From contig NZ_RFFH01000005.1 of assembly GCF_003696265.1 (NCBI RefSeq), positions 310,001 to 374,000 of the forward strand: DNA of 64,000 bases, written 5' to 3'. Shown here piece by piece: positions 1 through 10,364 of this stretch (position 1 is the stretch's first letter; the number at the start of each line of letters is the position of its first letter). The stretch is from Nocardia stercoris. Lineage in GTDB: Bacteria > Actinomycetota > Actinomycetes > Mycobacteriales > Mycobacteriaceae. Both the position numbers and the translations under genes were made by a program. Under the pieces are notes generated by a model that saw only the letters and a program-made list of their open reading frames with translations, was not told where the DNA came from and ran no database searches.

Positions 1-237
1 CTTGGGCGCGAAAACCGTCCAGTAGGCGGCATAGCCGAGCAGCAGCGCCATGATTCCCGCCACACCGACGAGGATGAACTTCCGGTAGCCGGCGGGGACC
101 AGGAGCACGAACCAGATCGTGGGCGGCGCCAGCGCGATGAGCCCGAAGATGGTGCCGAATTCCGGACTGCCGCTGCTGTAGTCGTAGTAGGCGACCGAGC
201 CGGCGACCAGGAACACCAGCAGCATCGCAGTGGCCAC
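1..237 (-). CDS. Membrane protein, N-terminal part (runs off the window)
   Basis: Reading the minus strand from a GTG at 237, the frame is open to the window edge (79 codons). The start is supported by a GGAGG Shine-Dalgarno sequence 8 nt upstream. The visible part has about three hydrophobic segments: residues 1-17, a stretch around residues 29-47 with PPTIWF in it, and one near the edge ending in AAYWTVFAPK. No conserved motif identifies the family, and the C-terminus is missing. It is transcribed away from the dioxygenase operon to its right. It could be a small integral membrane protein of unknown function. Confidence 0.6.
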   Translation of the reverse strand, partial: MATAMLLVFLVAGSVAYYDYSSGSPEFGTIFGLIALAPPTIWFVLLVPAGYRKFILVGVAGIMALLLGYAAYWTVFAPK

Positions 238-667
238 GGATTCGCCTCCACAACAACGATGCCCGGTTCACGGGCCGTGGGGGCGTGGAACCGGTGGAAC
301 AGGATCCGAGTCAGTCTACCGGTCCGGTTCAGGCCGAATGTCGCAGTGGCGCACGGGCGTATCGAAATCACGGTAGGTCGCGGAACTATGTCGATGCGCT
401 ATTACCGGTGGTGTGCCTGCCGGTTGCCGATCCGGCGTCCGTGCCGCTTCTCCGGCCGAAATCGATGCGGCCGAATTCCGGTGTGTCCATTCGGTGCCCA
501 TATGCGGCCTCGTGAAACCTCCTGCCGCCGATGCTGTCCGGATTCCGCGAAAGTCGCACATTTCGAAAGTTGCTGTGATGTACCGGCCCGCATGGGTCGC
601 ATGCCGAATCGCGCCGATATCTCGCGAACGGGAGGCGGTTTCCGGCCGTTGCCGTCAGAATGGCTTT
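238..667. other. Intergenic region between divergent genes
   Basis: This 430-bp stretch separates the leftward membrane-protein gene from the rightward dioxygenase operon. Several overlapping open frames cross it, but none has a ribosome binding site or recognisable protein motifs. The dioxygenase frame is itself open upstream of 668, back to 413, but that extension reads as low-complexity Arg/Ala sequence. Promoters for both genes should lie here; I could not place a convincing -10 box. Confidence 0.5.
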
Positions 668-1582
668 ATGACGTCGAGTGCGGGGCAGGTGACGGGGGTT
701 GGCTCGGAAGACGGGGCAGCGCAAGGGAATCCGGGTGGAATCGGTCATCTGGTAGATACCGACCGGTACCCTCTCGAGGCGGGAGCGGCCGGACGCGCGG
801 CGGTGCTGGACCGCGCTCGGGCCGAATTGGCAGCCGACGGCTGCTGCATTCTTCCCGGATTCGTCCGGGCCGAACTTCTGGAAAAGTTACGCGCGGAAGG
901 CGAATTACTCGCGCCCCACGGCTATTACACGGTGGAGCGAGTCAATGCCTACAACATTCCGCTGGACGCCGAGCTGCCCGCGGATCATCCGGCCCGGATC
1001 GTGATGGAACGCGGTAACGCGTTCGTTGCCCGGGATCTCATTCCGGCGACGGCGCTCATCGAAGTGCTGTACTCGCACGAACAGTTCCGGCGATTCGTGG
1101 CCGACTGTTTTGGCCTGGCCGAACTGCACGAATACACCGACCCGCTCGCCGGTCTGGTACTGAACGTGGTGTCGCCCGGTATGTCGCATCCATGGCATTT
1201 CGACACCAACGAATTCACCGTCAGCATGCTCACCCAGGAGCCCGAATCCGGGGGAGTCTTCGAATACTGCCCGGCCATTCGCTCGCCGCAGGCGGAGAAC
1301 CTCGCCGACGTCCGGCGGGTGCTCACCGGCTCCGGCGACGACCTGATCCGCCGGATCACGCTGCGCCCCGGTGACCTGCAGCTCTTCCAGGGCCGGTTCT
1401 CCCTGCACCGGGTCTCACCGGTGGCGGGCACGCGGCAGCGGCACACCGCGATCTTCGCCTACAGCGAACAGCCGGGCGTCATCGGCGCCGTCGAACGCAC
1501 CCGGCAGTTGTTCGGGCGCGTTCTCCCGGCTCATCTGGCCGCGACCGGAAATTCGGTTCGCGGCGATCAATTGCTCGACTGA
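668..1582 (+). CDS. Fe(II)/2-oxoglutarate-dependent dioxygenase (PhyH/HalD-like)
   Basis: Predicted non-haem iron oxygenase of 304 residues that would hydroxylate a small substrate using 2-oxoglutarate and O2. The iron triad is complete: His177 and Asp179 in the sequence HPWHFDTNEF, and the distal His247 in SLHRVSPV, followed by Arg256/Arg258, one of which could bind 2-oxoglutarate. An Asp (not Gly/Ala) in the HxD position argues for hydroxylation rather than halogenation. The layout resembles the PhyH-like group that includes the free-amino-acid enzymes BesD/HalD; this is recalled similarity only. ATG 668 was chosen because the upstream extension looks non-coding; no good Shine-Dalgarno was found. 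It is the first gene of an apparent three-gene operon, 12 nt before the methyltransferase. Substrate unknown. Confidence 0.75.
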   Translation: MTSSAGQVTGVGSEDGAAQGNPGGIGHLVDTDRYPLEAGAAGRAAVLDRARAELAADGCCILPGFVRAELLEKLRAEGELLAPHGYYTVERVNAYNIPLDAELPADHPARIVMERGNAFVARDLIPATALIEVLYSHEQFRRFVADCFGLAELHEYTDPLAGLVLNVVSPGMSHPWHFDTNEFTVSMLTQEPESGGVFEYCPAIRSPQAENLADVRRVLTGSGDDLIRRITLRPGDLQLFQGRFSLHRVSPVAGTRQRHTAIFAYSEQPGVIGAVERTRQLFGRVLPAHLAATGNSVRGDQLLD

Positions 1583-1594
1583 GAGGGGAATCCC

Positions 1595-2404
1595 GTGACG
1601 GTTTCGCTGGACACCACCGGGAAAGCGTCGTTCGACGACATCTACGAGCGGCCCGATCCTCGCGACTATTACCGCCGAATGTCCGAATTGGACTATCGGA
1701 TACCCGAATTGGCCAAACCGACCTTCCAGAAGCTGATCGAGGACTGGCGCACCGACACCGGCGCCGCGCCCACCGTGCTCGACATCGGCTGCTCCTACGG
1801 GGTCATCGCGGCCCTGCTGCGGCTGGACACCACCGTCGAGTACCTCAGCGAGCACTATCGCGACGGCGACACCGCCACGCACATCGCCCGGGACCGGGAA
1901 CTGCTGGCCACCCGCGATCTCCTGCCCGACGTGCGGTTCATCGGCATGGACATCGCGGCCCCGGCCCTGGAGTACGCGACCGCGGCCGGCCTGCTGCACG
2001 ACTACGTGCACGCCGATCTGGAGTCCGGGGAGGCGACCCCGGCGCAGCGGGAACTGCTGGCGTCGGCCGATCTGGTCGTCTCCACCGGCTGCGTGGGCTA
2101 CGTCACCGAGCGCACGCTGCTGCAAGTGGCCAGGGCCTCGGGACAGCGCCTGCCGCGGATGGCACACTTCGTACTGCGCATGTTCAGTTTCGAGCCGATG
2201 GCACGGCAGCTGGCCGACCTCGGGTACCGGATCGAACGGGTGCCGGGTACCTTCCCCCAGCGCCGATTCGCCTCCGAGGCCGAGCGCGATCAGGTATTGA
2301 AGTCGTTGCACGCCAAAGGAATCGACCCGACCGGCTGTGAGGCCGACGGGTGGCTGCATGCGGAGCTGTTTCTGTGTGTGCCCGATGAACCCGCCCGTGC
2401 CTGA
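1595..2404 (+). CDS. Class I SAM-dependent methyltransferase
   Basis: A 269-residue predicted cytoplasmic methyltransferase. The SAM-binding motif I is VLDIGCSYG at residues 61-69. A later MDIAAPALEYA stretch fits the acidic-loop region, and STGCVGYV could be post-motif II. The N-terminus (DPRDYYRRMSELDYRIPELAKP) is typical of small-molecule methyltransferases that carry an N-terminal cap. GTG 1595 has GAGAGGGG upstream. Its position between a dioxygenase and a carnitine-acyltransferase-like gene suggests it methylates the same small molecule; whether on N, O or C cannot be told from sequence. Confidence 0.75.
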   Translation: MTVSLDTTGKASFDDIYERPDPRDYYRRMSELDYRIPELAKPTFQKLIEDWRTDTGAAPTVLDIGCSYGVIAALLRLDTTVEYLSEHYRDGDTATHIARDRELLATRDLLPDVRFIGMDIAAPALEYATAAGLLHDYVHADLESGEATPAQRELLASADLVVSTGCVGYVTERTLLQVARASGQRLPRMAHFVLRMFSFEPMARQLADLGYRIERVPGTFPQRRFASEAERDQVLKSLHAKGIDPTGCEADGWLHAELFLCVPDEPARA

Positions 2405-2444
2405 AGACCCGTAACCTGCCCCCCTTCTTCGAAGAGGACAATCA

Positions 2445-4292
2445 GTGACAGTGTCGACCTGGACCGACCTTCCCGATACCGGCGAGGGCACCTTCGCCTT
2501 CGACGACCAGCTTCCCCGTGTGCCGTTGCCGACCCTGGACGACAGCTGCGCGCGCTTCCTGCGCTGGTGCGCACCGCTGCTGACCGAGGCCGAGTACGCC
2601 GAGACCGAGCGGGCGGTGGCGGATCTGCTGCGCCCGGACGGCCCCGGCCGCATCCTGGCCGCGGATCTGGAGCGTTTCGACGCCAAACCCGGCGTGGGCA
2701 GCTGGCTCGACGAGTTCTGGCCCTCCCGGTATCTGGGCCGGCGCGACCGGATCGCATTGAACGCGAACTTCTTCTTCCACTTCCGCGACGACACACCGCT
2801 GGCGCGGTCGACCTCGGCCGAGCAGGCCGACCGCGCCGCGGCGCTGATCACCGCCGCGGTGAACTACAAGCTGGGCCTCGACGTCGAGGCGATCCCGCCG
2901 GCGACCCAACGGGGTACGCGACTGTCCATGGCGCAGAACAAGTTCCTGTTCTCCGAGACCCGGATCCCGGGCAGCCCACAGGATTCCGTGCGCGTGCCCT
3001 ACACCGACGAGTGGCCCGGCCCCTCGCGGGCCCGCCACATCGTGGTGCTGCGCCGCGGCGCCATGTTCCGCTTCGACGTGATCGGGGCCGAGGGCGTGCC
3101 CTACGCCACCGCCGACCTCGCCGCGGGACTGCGGGAGATCCTGAGCGCGGTGCGTGAGCCGGTGCCGACCGACCTCGCCGCCGGGCACCTGACCACCTTG
3201 GCGCGGGCCGAATGGGCCGGTGTCCGTACGGAACTCGCCGCCGACCCGGTGAACCGGGCCGCGCTGGACACCATCGAGACCGCGCTGTTCTGCGTCTGCC
3301 TCGACGACGTCGACCCGGCCGATCTGCAAGAGTCCTGCGACGCGCTGCTCGCCGGTGACAGCGGCAACCGCTGGTTCGACAAGGCGGTGTCGTTCGTGGT
3401 GTTCGGCAACGGCGACACCGGGATCAACGTCGAACACTGCGGTCTCGACGGCACCACGATCCTGTCCTTCGTGGACATGCTGCTGGAGTCCGGCGTGGCC
3501 GACCACGCCGAACGGTCCGGCGCGCGCGAGCAGGGCGTGCCCGCGTACGAGCGGATCGAATTCGCGTTCAACCCGCTGCAGCGGGCGACGGTCGCGTCCG
3601 CGGCGGCCGCCTTCGCGCAGTTCGCGGCCGACAACGCCACCCTCACCGTGTCCTTCCCGGACTTCGGCACGGACAAGGCCAAGTCGCTGCGCATCTCGCC
3701 CGACGCGTTCGCCCAGCTCGCCTACCAGCTCGCGCACCGGCGCAGCAAGGGCCTGACCGGCGCGACCTACGAGTCCATCGCCACCCGGCAGTACCGCAAC
3801 GGCCGTACCGAGGCGATGCGGGTCGTCACTCCGGAGATGGTCGCATTCGTCGACACCATGGATGACCCGGCCGCAGACGCCGCCGGCAAGCTGGCCGCGC
3901 TGCGCACCGCCGCCGACGCCCACGTCGAACGGGCCAAGGAGTGCCAGCGCGGCGATGCCCCCGAGCAGCACCTGTGGGAGCTGCAGTGGATCCAGCGCCG
4001 CCGCGGTGAACAGCTCGGCGCCACCGAGCCCATGCCGTTCTTCGACAGCCCCGGCTGGGTGATCACCCGGGACGACTACCTGAGCACCAGTTCGGCGCCG
4101 TCGAAGAACATCCACTACTTCGGTTTCGGCTGCACCAGCCCGAAGTGCATCGGCATCGCGTACGTGCTGCTGCCGGACCGGTGGAACCTGTACCTGGCCA
4201 CCCCGACGGCGGTCGAGCACGAGATGCACGAGTTCGCGGCCCAGTTGCGGATCGCCGCCACCGAGCTGACCGAACTGCTGAGCGGAGAGTAG
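2445..4292 (+). CDS. Choline/carnitine O-acyltransferase family protein
   Basis: A 615-residue member of the choline/carnitine acyltransferase family, which moves acyl groups between CoA and the hydroxyl of a trimethylammonium compound. The catalytic signature VEHCGLDG carries the active-site His331 and Asp335. Further family landmarks are FWPSRYLGRRDRIALNANFFF near the N-terminus (W, YL and N positions), SPDAFAQLAYQLA, YESIATRQYRNGRT from residue 442, and the LSTSS motif (Ser547-Thr548-Ser549), which lies in the substrate pocket of carnitine acetyltransferase. Length is normal for the family. There is no membrane anchor or targeting signal. The family is mainly eukaryotic and uncommon in bacteria. 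GTG 2445 follows GAAGAGGA. It ends the operon with the dioxygenase and methyltransferase. Confidence 0.85.
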   Translation: MTVSTWTDLPDTGEGTFAFDDQLPRVPLPTLDDSCARFLRWCAPLLTEAEYAETERAVADLLRPDGPGRILAADLERFDAKPGVGSWLDEFWPSRYLGRRDRIALNANFFFHFRDDTPLARSTSAEQADRAAALITAAVNYKLGLDVEAIPPATQRGTRLSMAQNKFLFSETRIPGSPQDSVRVPYTDEWPGPSRARHIVVLRRGAMFRFDVIGAEGVPYATADLAAGLREILSAVREPVPTDLAAGHLTTLARAEWAGVRTELAADPVNRAALDTIETALFCVCLDDVDPADLQESCDALLAGDSGNRWFDKAVSFVVFGNGDTGINVEHCGLDGTTILSFVDMLLESGVADHAERSGAREQGVPAYERIEFAFNPLQRATVASAAAAFAQFAADNATLTVSFPDFGTDKAKSLRISPDAFAQLAYQLAHRRSKGLTGATYESIATRQYRNGRTEAMRVVTPEMVAFVDTMDDPAADAAGKLAALRTAADAHVERAKECQRGDAPEQHLWELQWIQRRRGEQLGATEPMPFFDSPGWVITRDDYLSTSSAPSKNIHYFGFGCTSPKCIGIAYVLLPDRWNLYLATPTAVEHEMHEFAAQLRIAATELTELLSGE

Positions 4293-4498
4293 GGACTCGT
4301 CGGCACCCGGCCGCCGGATTCGATTCGGTGGCCGGGTGGCCGGTGGGAATCGCTGCCGCTGCTGCGGATCACTGTCGTGTGGCCTGGGTAACTCGCCGGG
4401 TACGGTCGGAATCGGTGTCCTCGGTGACCGCCGCGACGGTTAGCTGACCGGTGGCCGCGCTCGGCTGCCCGCGAATCGGTCAGGGGTGGCGGTCCGGC

Positions 4499-4504
4499 TA
4501 GTAT
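4499..4504 (+). promoter_or_regulatory. -10 box, leaderless hisE
   Basis: TAGTAT lies 8 nt before GTG 4513 and there is no Shine-Dalgarno, so transcription probably starts at or next to the start codon. Confidence 0.5.
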
Positions 4505-4512
4505 GAACGCCC

Positions 4513-4776
4513 GTGAAGACTTTCGAAACCTTGTTCGGCGAGCTGCAGGATCGTGCGGTCAACCGGCCCGAAGGGTCCGGGACCGTCGCGGCGTTGGACG
4601 CCGGGGTGCATGCGCAGGGCAAGAAGGTTCTGGAGGAGGCCGGCGAGGTCTGGATCGCCGCCGAGCACGAGAGTGACGAGCACCTGGCCGAGGAGATCTC
4701 GCAGTTGCTGTACTGGGTTCAGGTGCTGATGGTGGGCCGGGGTCTGCGGCTCGAGGACGTGTACCGACATCTGTGA
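4513..4776 (+). CDS. hisE: Phosphoribosyl-ATP pyrophosphatase
   Basis: HisE hydrolyses phosphoribosyl-ATP to phosphoribosyl-AMP, the second step of histidine biosynthesis. The 87-residue all-alpha protein has the family's [16 protein letters not shown] and [14 protein letters not shown] helices, whose acidic residues bind Mg2+. It is a stand-alone HisE rather than a HisI-HisE fusion, as in mycobacteria. The GTG start lacks a ribosome binding site but has TAGTAT 8 nt upstream, so it is probably leaderless. hisG follows after 81 nt on the same strand, an order shared with mycobacteria. Confidence 0.93.
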   Translation: MKTFETLFGELQDRAVNRPEGSGTVAALDAGVHAQGKKVLEEAGEVWIAAEHESDEHLAEEISQLLYWVQVLMVGRGLRLEDVYRHL

Positions 4777-4857
4777 GCCTGCCCCGCGCGCTCACCGATC
4801 ACACCCCCGGCGGTGCCGGGCACACACTCAGCTTGTCCGGAAAGGACACCACCTCCG

Positions 4858-5709
4858 ATGCTTCGCGTTGCCGTACCCAACAAGGGTGCCCTGTCCACTT
4901 CTGCCGTCGAAATCCTGTCCGAGGCGGGATACCGCAAGCGCACCGATTCGCGTGACCTGTCGGTGCTCGACCACAACAACCAGGTCGAGTTCTACTTCCT
5001 GCGGCCCAAGGACATCGCCATCTACGTCGGCTCGGGTGAGCTGGACCTCGGCATCACCGGCCGCGATCTGGCGCTGGACTCCGGCGCCCCCGTACAGGAG
5101 CGGCTGCAGCTGGGCTTCGGCCGGTCGGCGTTCCGCTACGCCGCGCCCGCGGGCCGGGAGTGGAAGGTCGAGGACCTGGCCGGCAAGCGCATCGCGACGG
5201 CGTACGCCAACCTGGTCCGGTCCGATCTGGCCGCGCGCGGGATCGAGGCCGAGGTGATCCGGCTCGACGGCGCGGTGGAGATCTCCATCCAGCTCGGCGT
5301 GGCCGACGCCATCGCCGACATCGTCGAATCGGGCCGCACGCTGCGCCAGCACGGGCTGGCCCCGTTCGGCGACCCGCTGTGCGACTCGGAGGCGGTGCTG
5401 ATCGAGGCCGCCGGCGCCGACCACGACGACAAGGGCCGCAATCAGCTGGTCGCTCGCATCCAGGGCGTGGTCTTCGCGCAGCAGTACCTGATGCTGGATT
5501 ATGACTGCCCGAAGGCGCTGCTGGACGAGGCGGTGCGGATCACCCCGGGCCTGGAGTCGCCGACGGTGTCCCCGCTCAACGACCCGGCCTGGGTCGCGGT
5601 GCGCGCGCTGGTGCCGCGCAAGCAGGGCAACGGGGTCATGGATCAGCTCGCCGAGCTGGGCGCCAAGGCGATCCTGGCCACCGACATCCGCTCCTGCCGC
5701 GCCTTCTGA
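4858..5709 (+). CDS. hisG: ATP phosphoribosyltransferase (long form)
   Basis: HisG joins ATP to PRPP in the first, feedback-inhibited step of histidine biosynthesis. The 283-residue length marks the long form with a C-terminal regulatory ACT-like domain (about residues 212-283). Visible landmarks are the N-terminal [24 protein letters not shown] and [18 protein letters not shown] in the PRPP-binding part. ATG 4858 was preferred over an upstream in-frame start at 4813 because it matches the usual HisG N-terminus and has GGAAAGGA upstream. It ends 4 nt from the convergent RecB-like gene. Confidence 0.95.
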   Translation: MLRVAVPNKGALSTSAVEILSEAGYRKRTDSRDLSVLDHNNQVEFYFLRPKDIAIYVGSGELDLGITGRDLALDSGAPVQERLQLGFGRSAFRYAAPAGREWKVEDLAGKRIATAYANLVRSDLAARGIEAEVIRLDGAVEISIQLGVADAIADIVESGRTLRQHGLAPFGDPLCDSEAVLIEAAGADHDDKGRNQLVARIQGVVFAQQYLMLDYDCPKALLDEAVRITPGLESPTVSPLNDPAWVAVRALVPRKQGNGVMDQLAELGAKAILATDIRSCRAF

Positions 5710-5713
5710 GCCG

Positions 5714-7427
<1,714 letters not shown>

Positions 7428-7485
7428 CGAACGAGCCGCCCGACGGGCGTTCCGTCCGATCTGTCCGGGCGGTTCGACCTGCCGC

Positions 7486-7507
7486 GACGGCCCCGGCCGG
7501 GGCCGTC
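7486..7507 (+). terminator. Hairpin downstream of trmI
   Basis: Perfect 9-bp GC-rich arms (GACGGCCCC with GGGGCCGTC) around a GGCC loop, about 60 bp after trmI. No U-tract follows, which is common for actinobacterial terminators. The rest of 7428-7738 holds no gene I can support; it should contain the mpa promoter. Confidence 0.5.
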
Positions 7508-7738
7508 CGCTGGCGGCGAACACCGATCGCCGGAATCTGTCGGTGGCGCATGCTGGAATGGTCGTAACGGCATGCGGCACTGCCGAAAATCCGTACCCCG
7601 GGTGGGTCGGCCCGGGCTACCATCGGCCACTCGGCAGCTGACCGCCGCTGAGATGTGATCACGAAGAAACCATGTCGGAAAGCGCAAACGGTTCGCGCCC
7701 GGTAGCGTTGATAGACCGGGACTGGGAGGAGCGGCATC

Positions 7739-9499
7739 ATGAGCCCCATCGAGAATTCGGATTCGGCGGCCTGGAGGGAACTCGAGGCGGTACGTGCCGA
7801 GGCGGCTGCACTCCGCAGGCAACTTGCTGATTCGCCGGACCGCGCAAGGGAATTGGAAGCCCGCGTCGATTCGCTGACGATTCGCAACACCAAGCTGATG
7901 GACACCTTGAAAGAGGCTCGTCAGCAGTTGGTGGCGCTGCGTGAGGAGGTCGATCGGCTCGGACAGCCACCGAGCGGTTACGGCGTGCTCATCTCGGTCT
8001 ACGACGATCAGACCGTCGACGTGTTCACCTCCGGCCGCAAGATGCGCCTCACCGTCTCGCCCAACATCGACACCGCCACGCTGGCCTACGGGCAGTCCGT
8101 GCGGCTGAACGAGGCGCTCACGGTGGTCGAGGCCGGTCTCTTCGACTCCATCGGCGAGCTGGGCACCCTGCGCGAGATCCTCGACGACGGCCGCCGCGCC
8201 CTGGTGGTCGGCCACGCCGACGAGGAGCGGGTGGTCTGGCTGTCCGGTCCGCTCACCAAGCTGGTCGACACCGACGACGAGGAAGACCCCGACCGCCCGA
8301 TCCGGCGGCTGCGCCCCGGCGACTCGCTGCTGGTCGACACCAAGGCCGGTTTCGCCTTCGAGCGCGTCCCCAAGGCCGAGGTCGAGGACCTGGTTCTCGA
8401 AGAGGTGCCCGACGTCGGCTACGAGGACATCGGTGGCCTGGGCCGGCAGATCGAGCAGATCCGCGACGCGGTCGAGCTGCCGTTCCTGCACAAGGATCTG
8501 TTCCGCGAGTACGCGCTGCGTCCGCCCAAGGGTGTGCTGCTCTACGGCCCGCCCGGTTGCGGTAAGACCCTGATCGCCAAGGCGGTGGCCAACTCGCTGG
8601 CCAAGAAGATCGCCGAGGCGCGCGGTGAGGACGCGAAGGAGGCCAAGTCCTACTTCCTCAACATCAAGGGTCCCGAGCTGCTGAACAAGTTCGTGGGCGA
8701 GACCGAGCGCCACATCCGGATCATCTTCCAGCGGGCGCGGGAGAAGGCCTCCGAGGGCACCCCGGTGATCGTGTTCTTCGACGAGATGGACTCGATCTTC
8801 CGGACCCGTGGCTCGGGTGTCTCCTCCGATGTGGAGACCACGGTCGTGCCCCAGCTGCTCAGTGAGATCGACGGTGTCGAGGGCCTGGAGAACGTCATCG
8901 TCATCGGCGCCTCCAACCGTGAGGACATGATCGACCCCGCCATCCTGCGGCCGGGCCGACTGGACGTGAAGATCAAGATCGAGCGGCCCGACGCCGAGGC
9001 GGCCCAGGACATCTTCTCCAAGTACCTGGTCGGCGACCTGCCGCTGCATGCCGACGATCTGGCCGAGTTCGGCGGCGACCGGATCAAGTGCGTCGAGACC
9101 ATGATCGAGCGGGTCGTCGAGCGGATGTACGACGAGAGCGAGGACAACCGCTTCCTGGAGGTCACCTACGCCAACGGTGACAAGGAGGTCCTGTACTTCA
9201 AGGACTTCAACTCCGGCGCCATGATCCAGAACATCGTGGACCGGGCCAAGAAGTACGCCATCAAGGCGGTCCTCGACACCGGCAACCCGGGGCTGCGGAT
9301 CCAGCACCTCTACGACTCGATCGTGGACGAGTTCTCCGAGAACGAGGACCTGCCCAACACCACCAACCCGGACGACTGGGCGCGCATCTCGGGTAAGAAG
9401 GGCGAGCGCATCGTCTACATCCGCACCCTGGTCACCGGCAAGAACGCCAGTGCCAGCCGTGCGATCGACACCGAGTCGAACACGGGTCAGTACCTGTAG
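7739..9499 (+). CDS. mpa: Proteasomal AAA+ ATPase Mpa/ARC
   Basis: Mpa (ARC) is the hexameric ring ATPase that recognises Pup, unfolds pupylated proteins and feeds them to the 20S core. The 586-residue protein has an N-terminal coiled coil (about residues 8-75, binds Pup), an inter-domain of tandem OB folds (about 80-220), and one AAA module with Walker A GPPGCGKT (270-277) and Walker B FFDEMDS (Asp348, Glu349). The C-terminus GQYL is the motif that docks into the proteasome alpha ring. ATG 7739 follows GGGAGGAG. It forms its own unit, bounded by a hairpin at 9515-9544. Confidence 0.97.
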   Translation: MSPIENSDSAAWRELEAVRAEAAALRRQLADSPDRARELEARVDSLTIRNTKLMDTLKEARQQLVALREEVDRLGQPPSGYGVLISVYDDQTVDVFTSGRKMRLTVSPNIDTATLAYGQSVRLNEALTVVEAGLFDSIGELGTLREILDDGRRALVVGHADEERVVWLSGPLTKLVDTDDEEDPDRPIRRLRPGDSLLVDTKAGFAFERVPKAEVEDLVLEEVPDVGYEDIGGLGRQIEQIRDAVELPFLHKDLFREYALRPPKGVLLYGPPGCGKTLIAKAVANSLAKKIAEARGEDAKEAKSYFLNIKGPELLNKFVGETERHIRIIFQRAREKASEGTPVIVFFDEMDSIFRTRGSGVSSDVETTVVPQLLSEIDGVEGLENVIVIGASNREDMIDPAILRPGRLDVKIKIERPDAEAAQDIFSKYLVGDLPLHADDLAEFGGDRIKCVETMIERVVERMYDESEDNRFLEVTYANGDKEVLYFKDFNSGAMIQNIVDRAKKYAIKAVLDTGNPGLRIQHLYDSIVDEFSENEDLPNTTNPDDWARISGKKGERIVYIRTLVTGKNASASRAIDTESNTGQYL

Positions 9500-9514
9500 C
9501 TCGTCGGATCCCGC

Positions 9515-9544
9515 CGGGGCCGTGCTCTTCGGAGCGCGGCCCCG
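9515..9544 (+). terminator. mpa terminator
   Basis: A 13-bp stem with one G-U pair capped by a TTCG tetraloop, 15 nt after the mpa stop and followed by TTGT. Confidence 0.75.
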
Positions 9545-9594
9545 TTGTCGTGCGGCACCGTACAGTGGTCCGTTTTCTGCGAATCACGTACGCA

Positions 9595-9626
9595 GACAAT
9601 TTGAATCGGTCATTATTCAGATTGTC
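9595..9626. promoter_or_regulatory. AT-rich inverted repeat upstream of the peptide genes
   Basis: GACAATTTGAAT and ATTCAGATTGTC form 12-bp arms with one mismatch around an 8-nt spacer. The element stands out by its AT content and lies about 220 bp upstream of the first peptide gene. It could be an operator or an RNA hairpin; no regulator gene is adjacent. Confidence 0.4.
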
Positions 9627-9780
9627 CGTCCGCCCGAGGGCGTTCCGGATCGCGAGCTCGATGCCGGGCGCCGGTGTGGCGTCGGCGTTCGTCTCGCGCC
9701 GCCACCAATTCCACACCCGCTCACCCCGTGGTTCGCTGCTCGAGGCAGCTGTCCGGATTCTGCGAATCCGGCACGAATCC

Positions 9781-9804
9781 GGTGTGAATCGGGCATGCTT
9801 CACT
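9781..9804 (+). promoter_or_regulatory. Shared upstream element, copy 1
   Basis: This 24-bp element matches 20 of 24 positions of 10305-10328, with the core TGAATnnGnCATGCTTCACT, and sits 39 nt before the first peptide start. Similar spacing at the third peptide (36 nt) suggests a common promoter or activator site. Confidence 0.5.
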
Positions 9805-9843
9805 CGCCGTTTCATTTCGATGGCGACAAAGGAGAGAAAGACT

Positions 9844-9966
9844 ATGGACACCGGTTCCGCTTCCACGCTGCTTGCGAACATCCTCGTTGGCGCGCTCAAC
9901 CAGGTGATCGCAACCGAGAGCGCTCAAATCACCGCCGGCAGCAGCTCCCTGAGCGGCCACCACTGA
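9844..9966 (+). CDS. Small hydrophobic Ser-rich peptide 1 (40 aa)
   Basis: A 40-residue peptide of unknown function. A hydrophobic, probably helical core (LLANILVGALNQVIA) is followed by TESAQ and a Ser/Gly tail ending in two His. It has no Lys or Arg and no signal peptide. Residues align without gaps to peptide 2 (10080-10196): both have GSA(S/T)T near the N-terminus and share QVIATES-x-Q, so the two are paralogs. A strong AAAGGAGAG ribosome binding site precedes ATG 9844, a shared 24-bp element lies upstream, and a 10-bp hairpin follows the stop. Possibilities are a mycomembrane peptide like the PorA/PorH type, or another secreted amphipathic peptide; both are inference. Confidence 0.65.
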   Translation: MDTGSASTLLANILVGALNQVIATESAQITAGSSSLSGHH

Positions 9967-10010
9967 GTGCCTCGATGCGCGGCTGAGTGATCACGCCGCG
10001 TAGCGCCTGT

Positions 10011-10038
10011 GCCCACCGGGAGCGCGGACCCGGTGGGC
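10011..10038 (+). terminator. Hairpin between peptides 1 and 2
   Basis: GCCCACCGGG and CCCGGTGGGC pair perfectly around an 8-nt loop, 45 nt after peptide 1. Peptide 2 starts 41 nt later, so this may be a terminator or an attenuator that sets the ratio of the two peptides. Confidence 0.6.
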
Positions 10039-10079
10039 GCATGGTTCGAAGCCTTTCTCATCCTTGAAGGAGTTTCATC

Positions 10080-10196
10080 ATGGGTTCAGCCACCACCGTG
10101 GGGACCGACGTCCTGACCCAGGCCATCCTGCAGGTCATCGCCACCGAGAGTGGCCAGCTGGGCAGTTCGGCGCTCAGCGCCATGTACCACATCTGA
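10080..10196 (+). CDS. Small hydrophobic Ser-rich peptide 2 (38 aa)
   Basis: A 38-residue paralog of peptide 1, of unknown function. It shares the GSATT start and the QVIATES-x-Q block at equivalent positions, and ends SALSAMYHI. It contains one Asp, one Glu and no Lys or Arg. The ATG at 10080 follows a good GAAGGAG ribosome binding site. No copy of the upstream element seen at peptides 1 and 3 precedes it, so it may be transcribed by read-through from peptide 1. A G-U-containing hairpin follows at 10215-10255. Conservation between the two copies together with their own ribosome binding sites argues that both are translated. Confidence 0.62.
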   Translation: MGSATTVGTDVLTQAILQVIATESGQLGSSALSAMYHI

Positions 10197-10214
10197 GCTG
10201 TCGGGATGTGAGTT

Positions 10215-10255
10215 CGACGAGCTCATCGGGCACGGTGTGCCGGGTGGGCTCGTCG
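10215..10255 (+). terminator. Hairpin after peptide 2
   Basis: CGACGAGC at 10215 pairs with GCTCGTCG ending at 10255; the interior continues with G-U pairs and mismatches towards a small loop. Confidence 0.5.
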
Positions 10256-10304
10256 CCTCGGCTGCCAGGTCGGCGCTCGATTTTCGCCGAACCGGTGCCA
10301 AACT

Positions 10305-10328
10305 GGTTTGAATACGCCATGCTTCACT
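10305..10328 (+). promoter_or_regulatory. Shared upstream element, copy 2
   Basis: Second copy of the 24-bp element found at 9781-9804 (20 of 24 identical), 36 nt before the ATG of peptide 3. A weaker relative (TGAAATGCGCACGTTCCAC, 13042-13060) lies 34 nt before peptide 4. Confidence 0.5.
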
Positions 10329-10364
10329 TGTTTCGACCCCCGATCGACCCTGCTAGGAGACATC

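Noticed and set aside
413..667. N-terminal extension of the dioxygenase
   Set aside because: The added 85 residues resemble translated non-coding GC-rich DNA and the family N-terminus begins after ATG 668.
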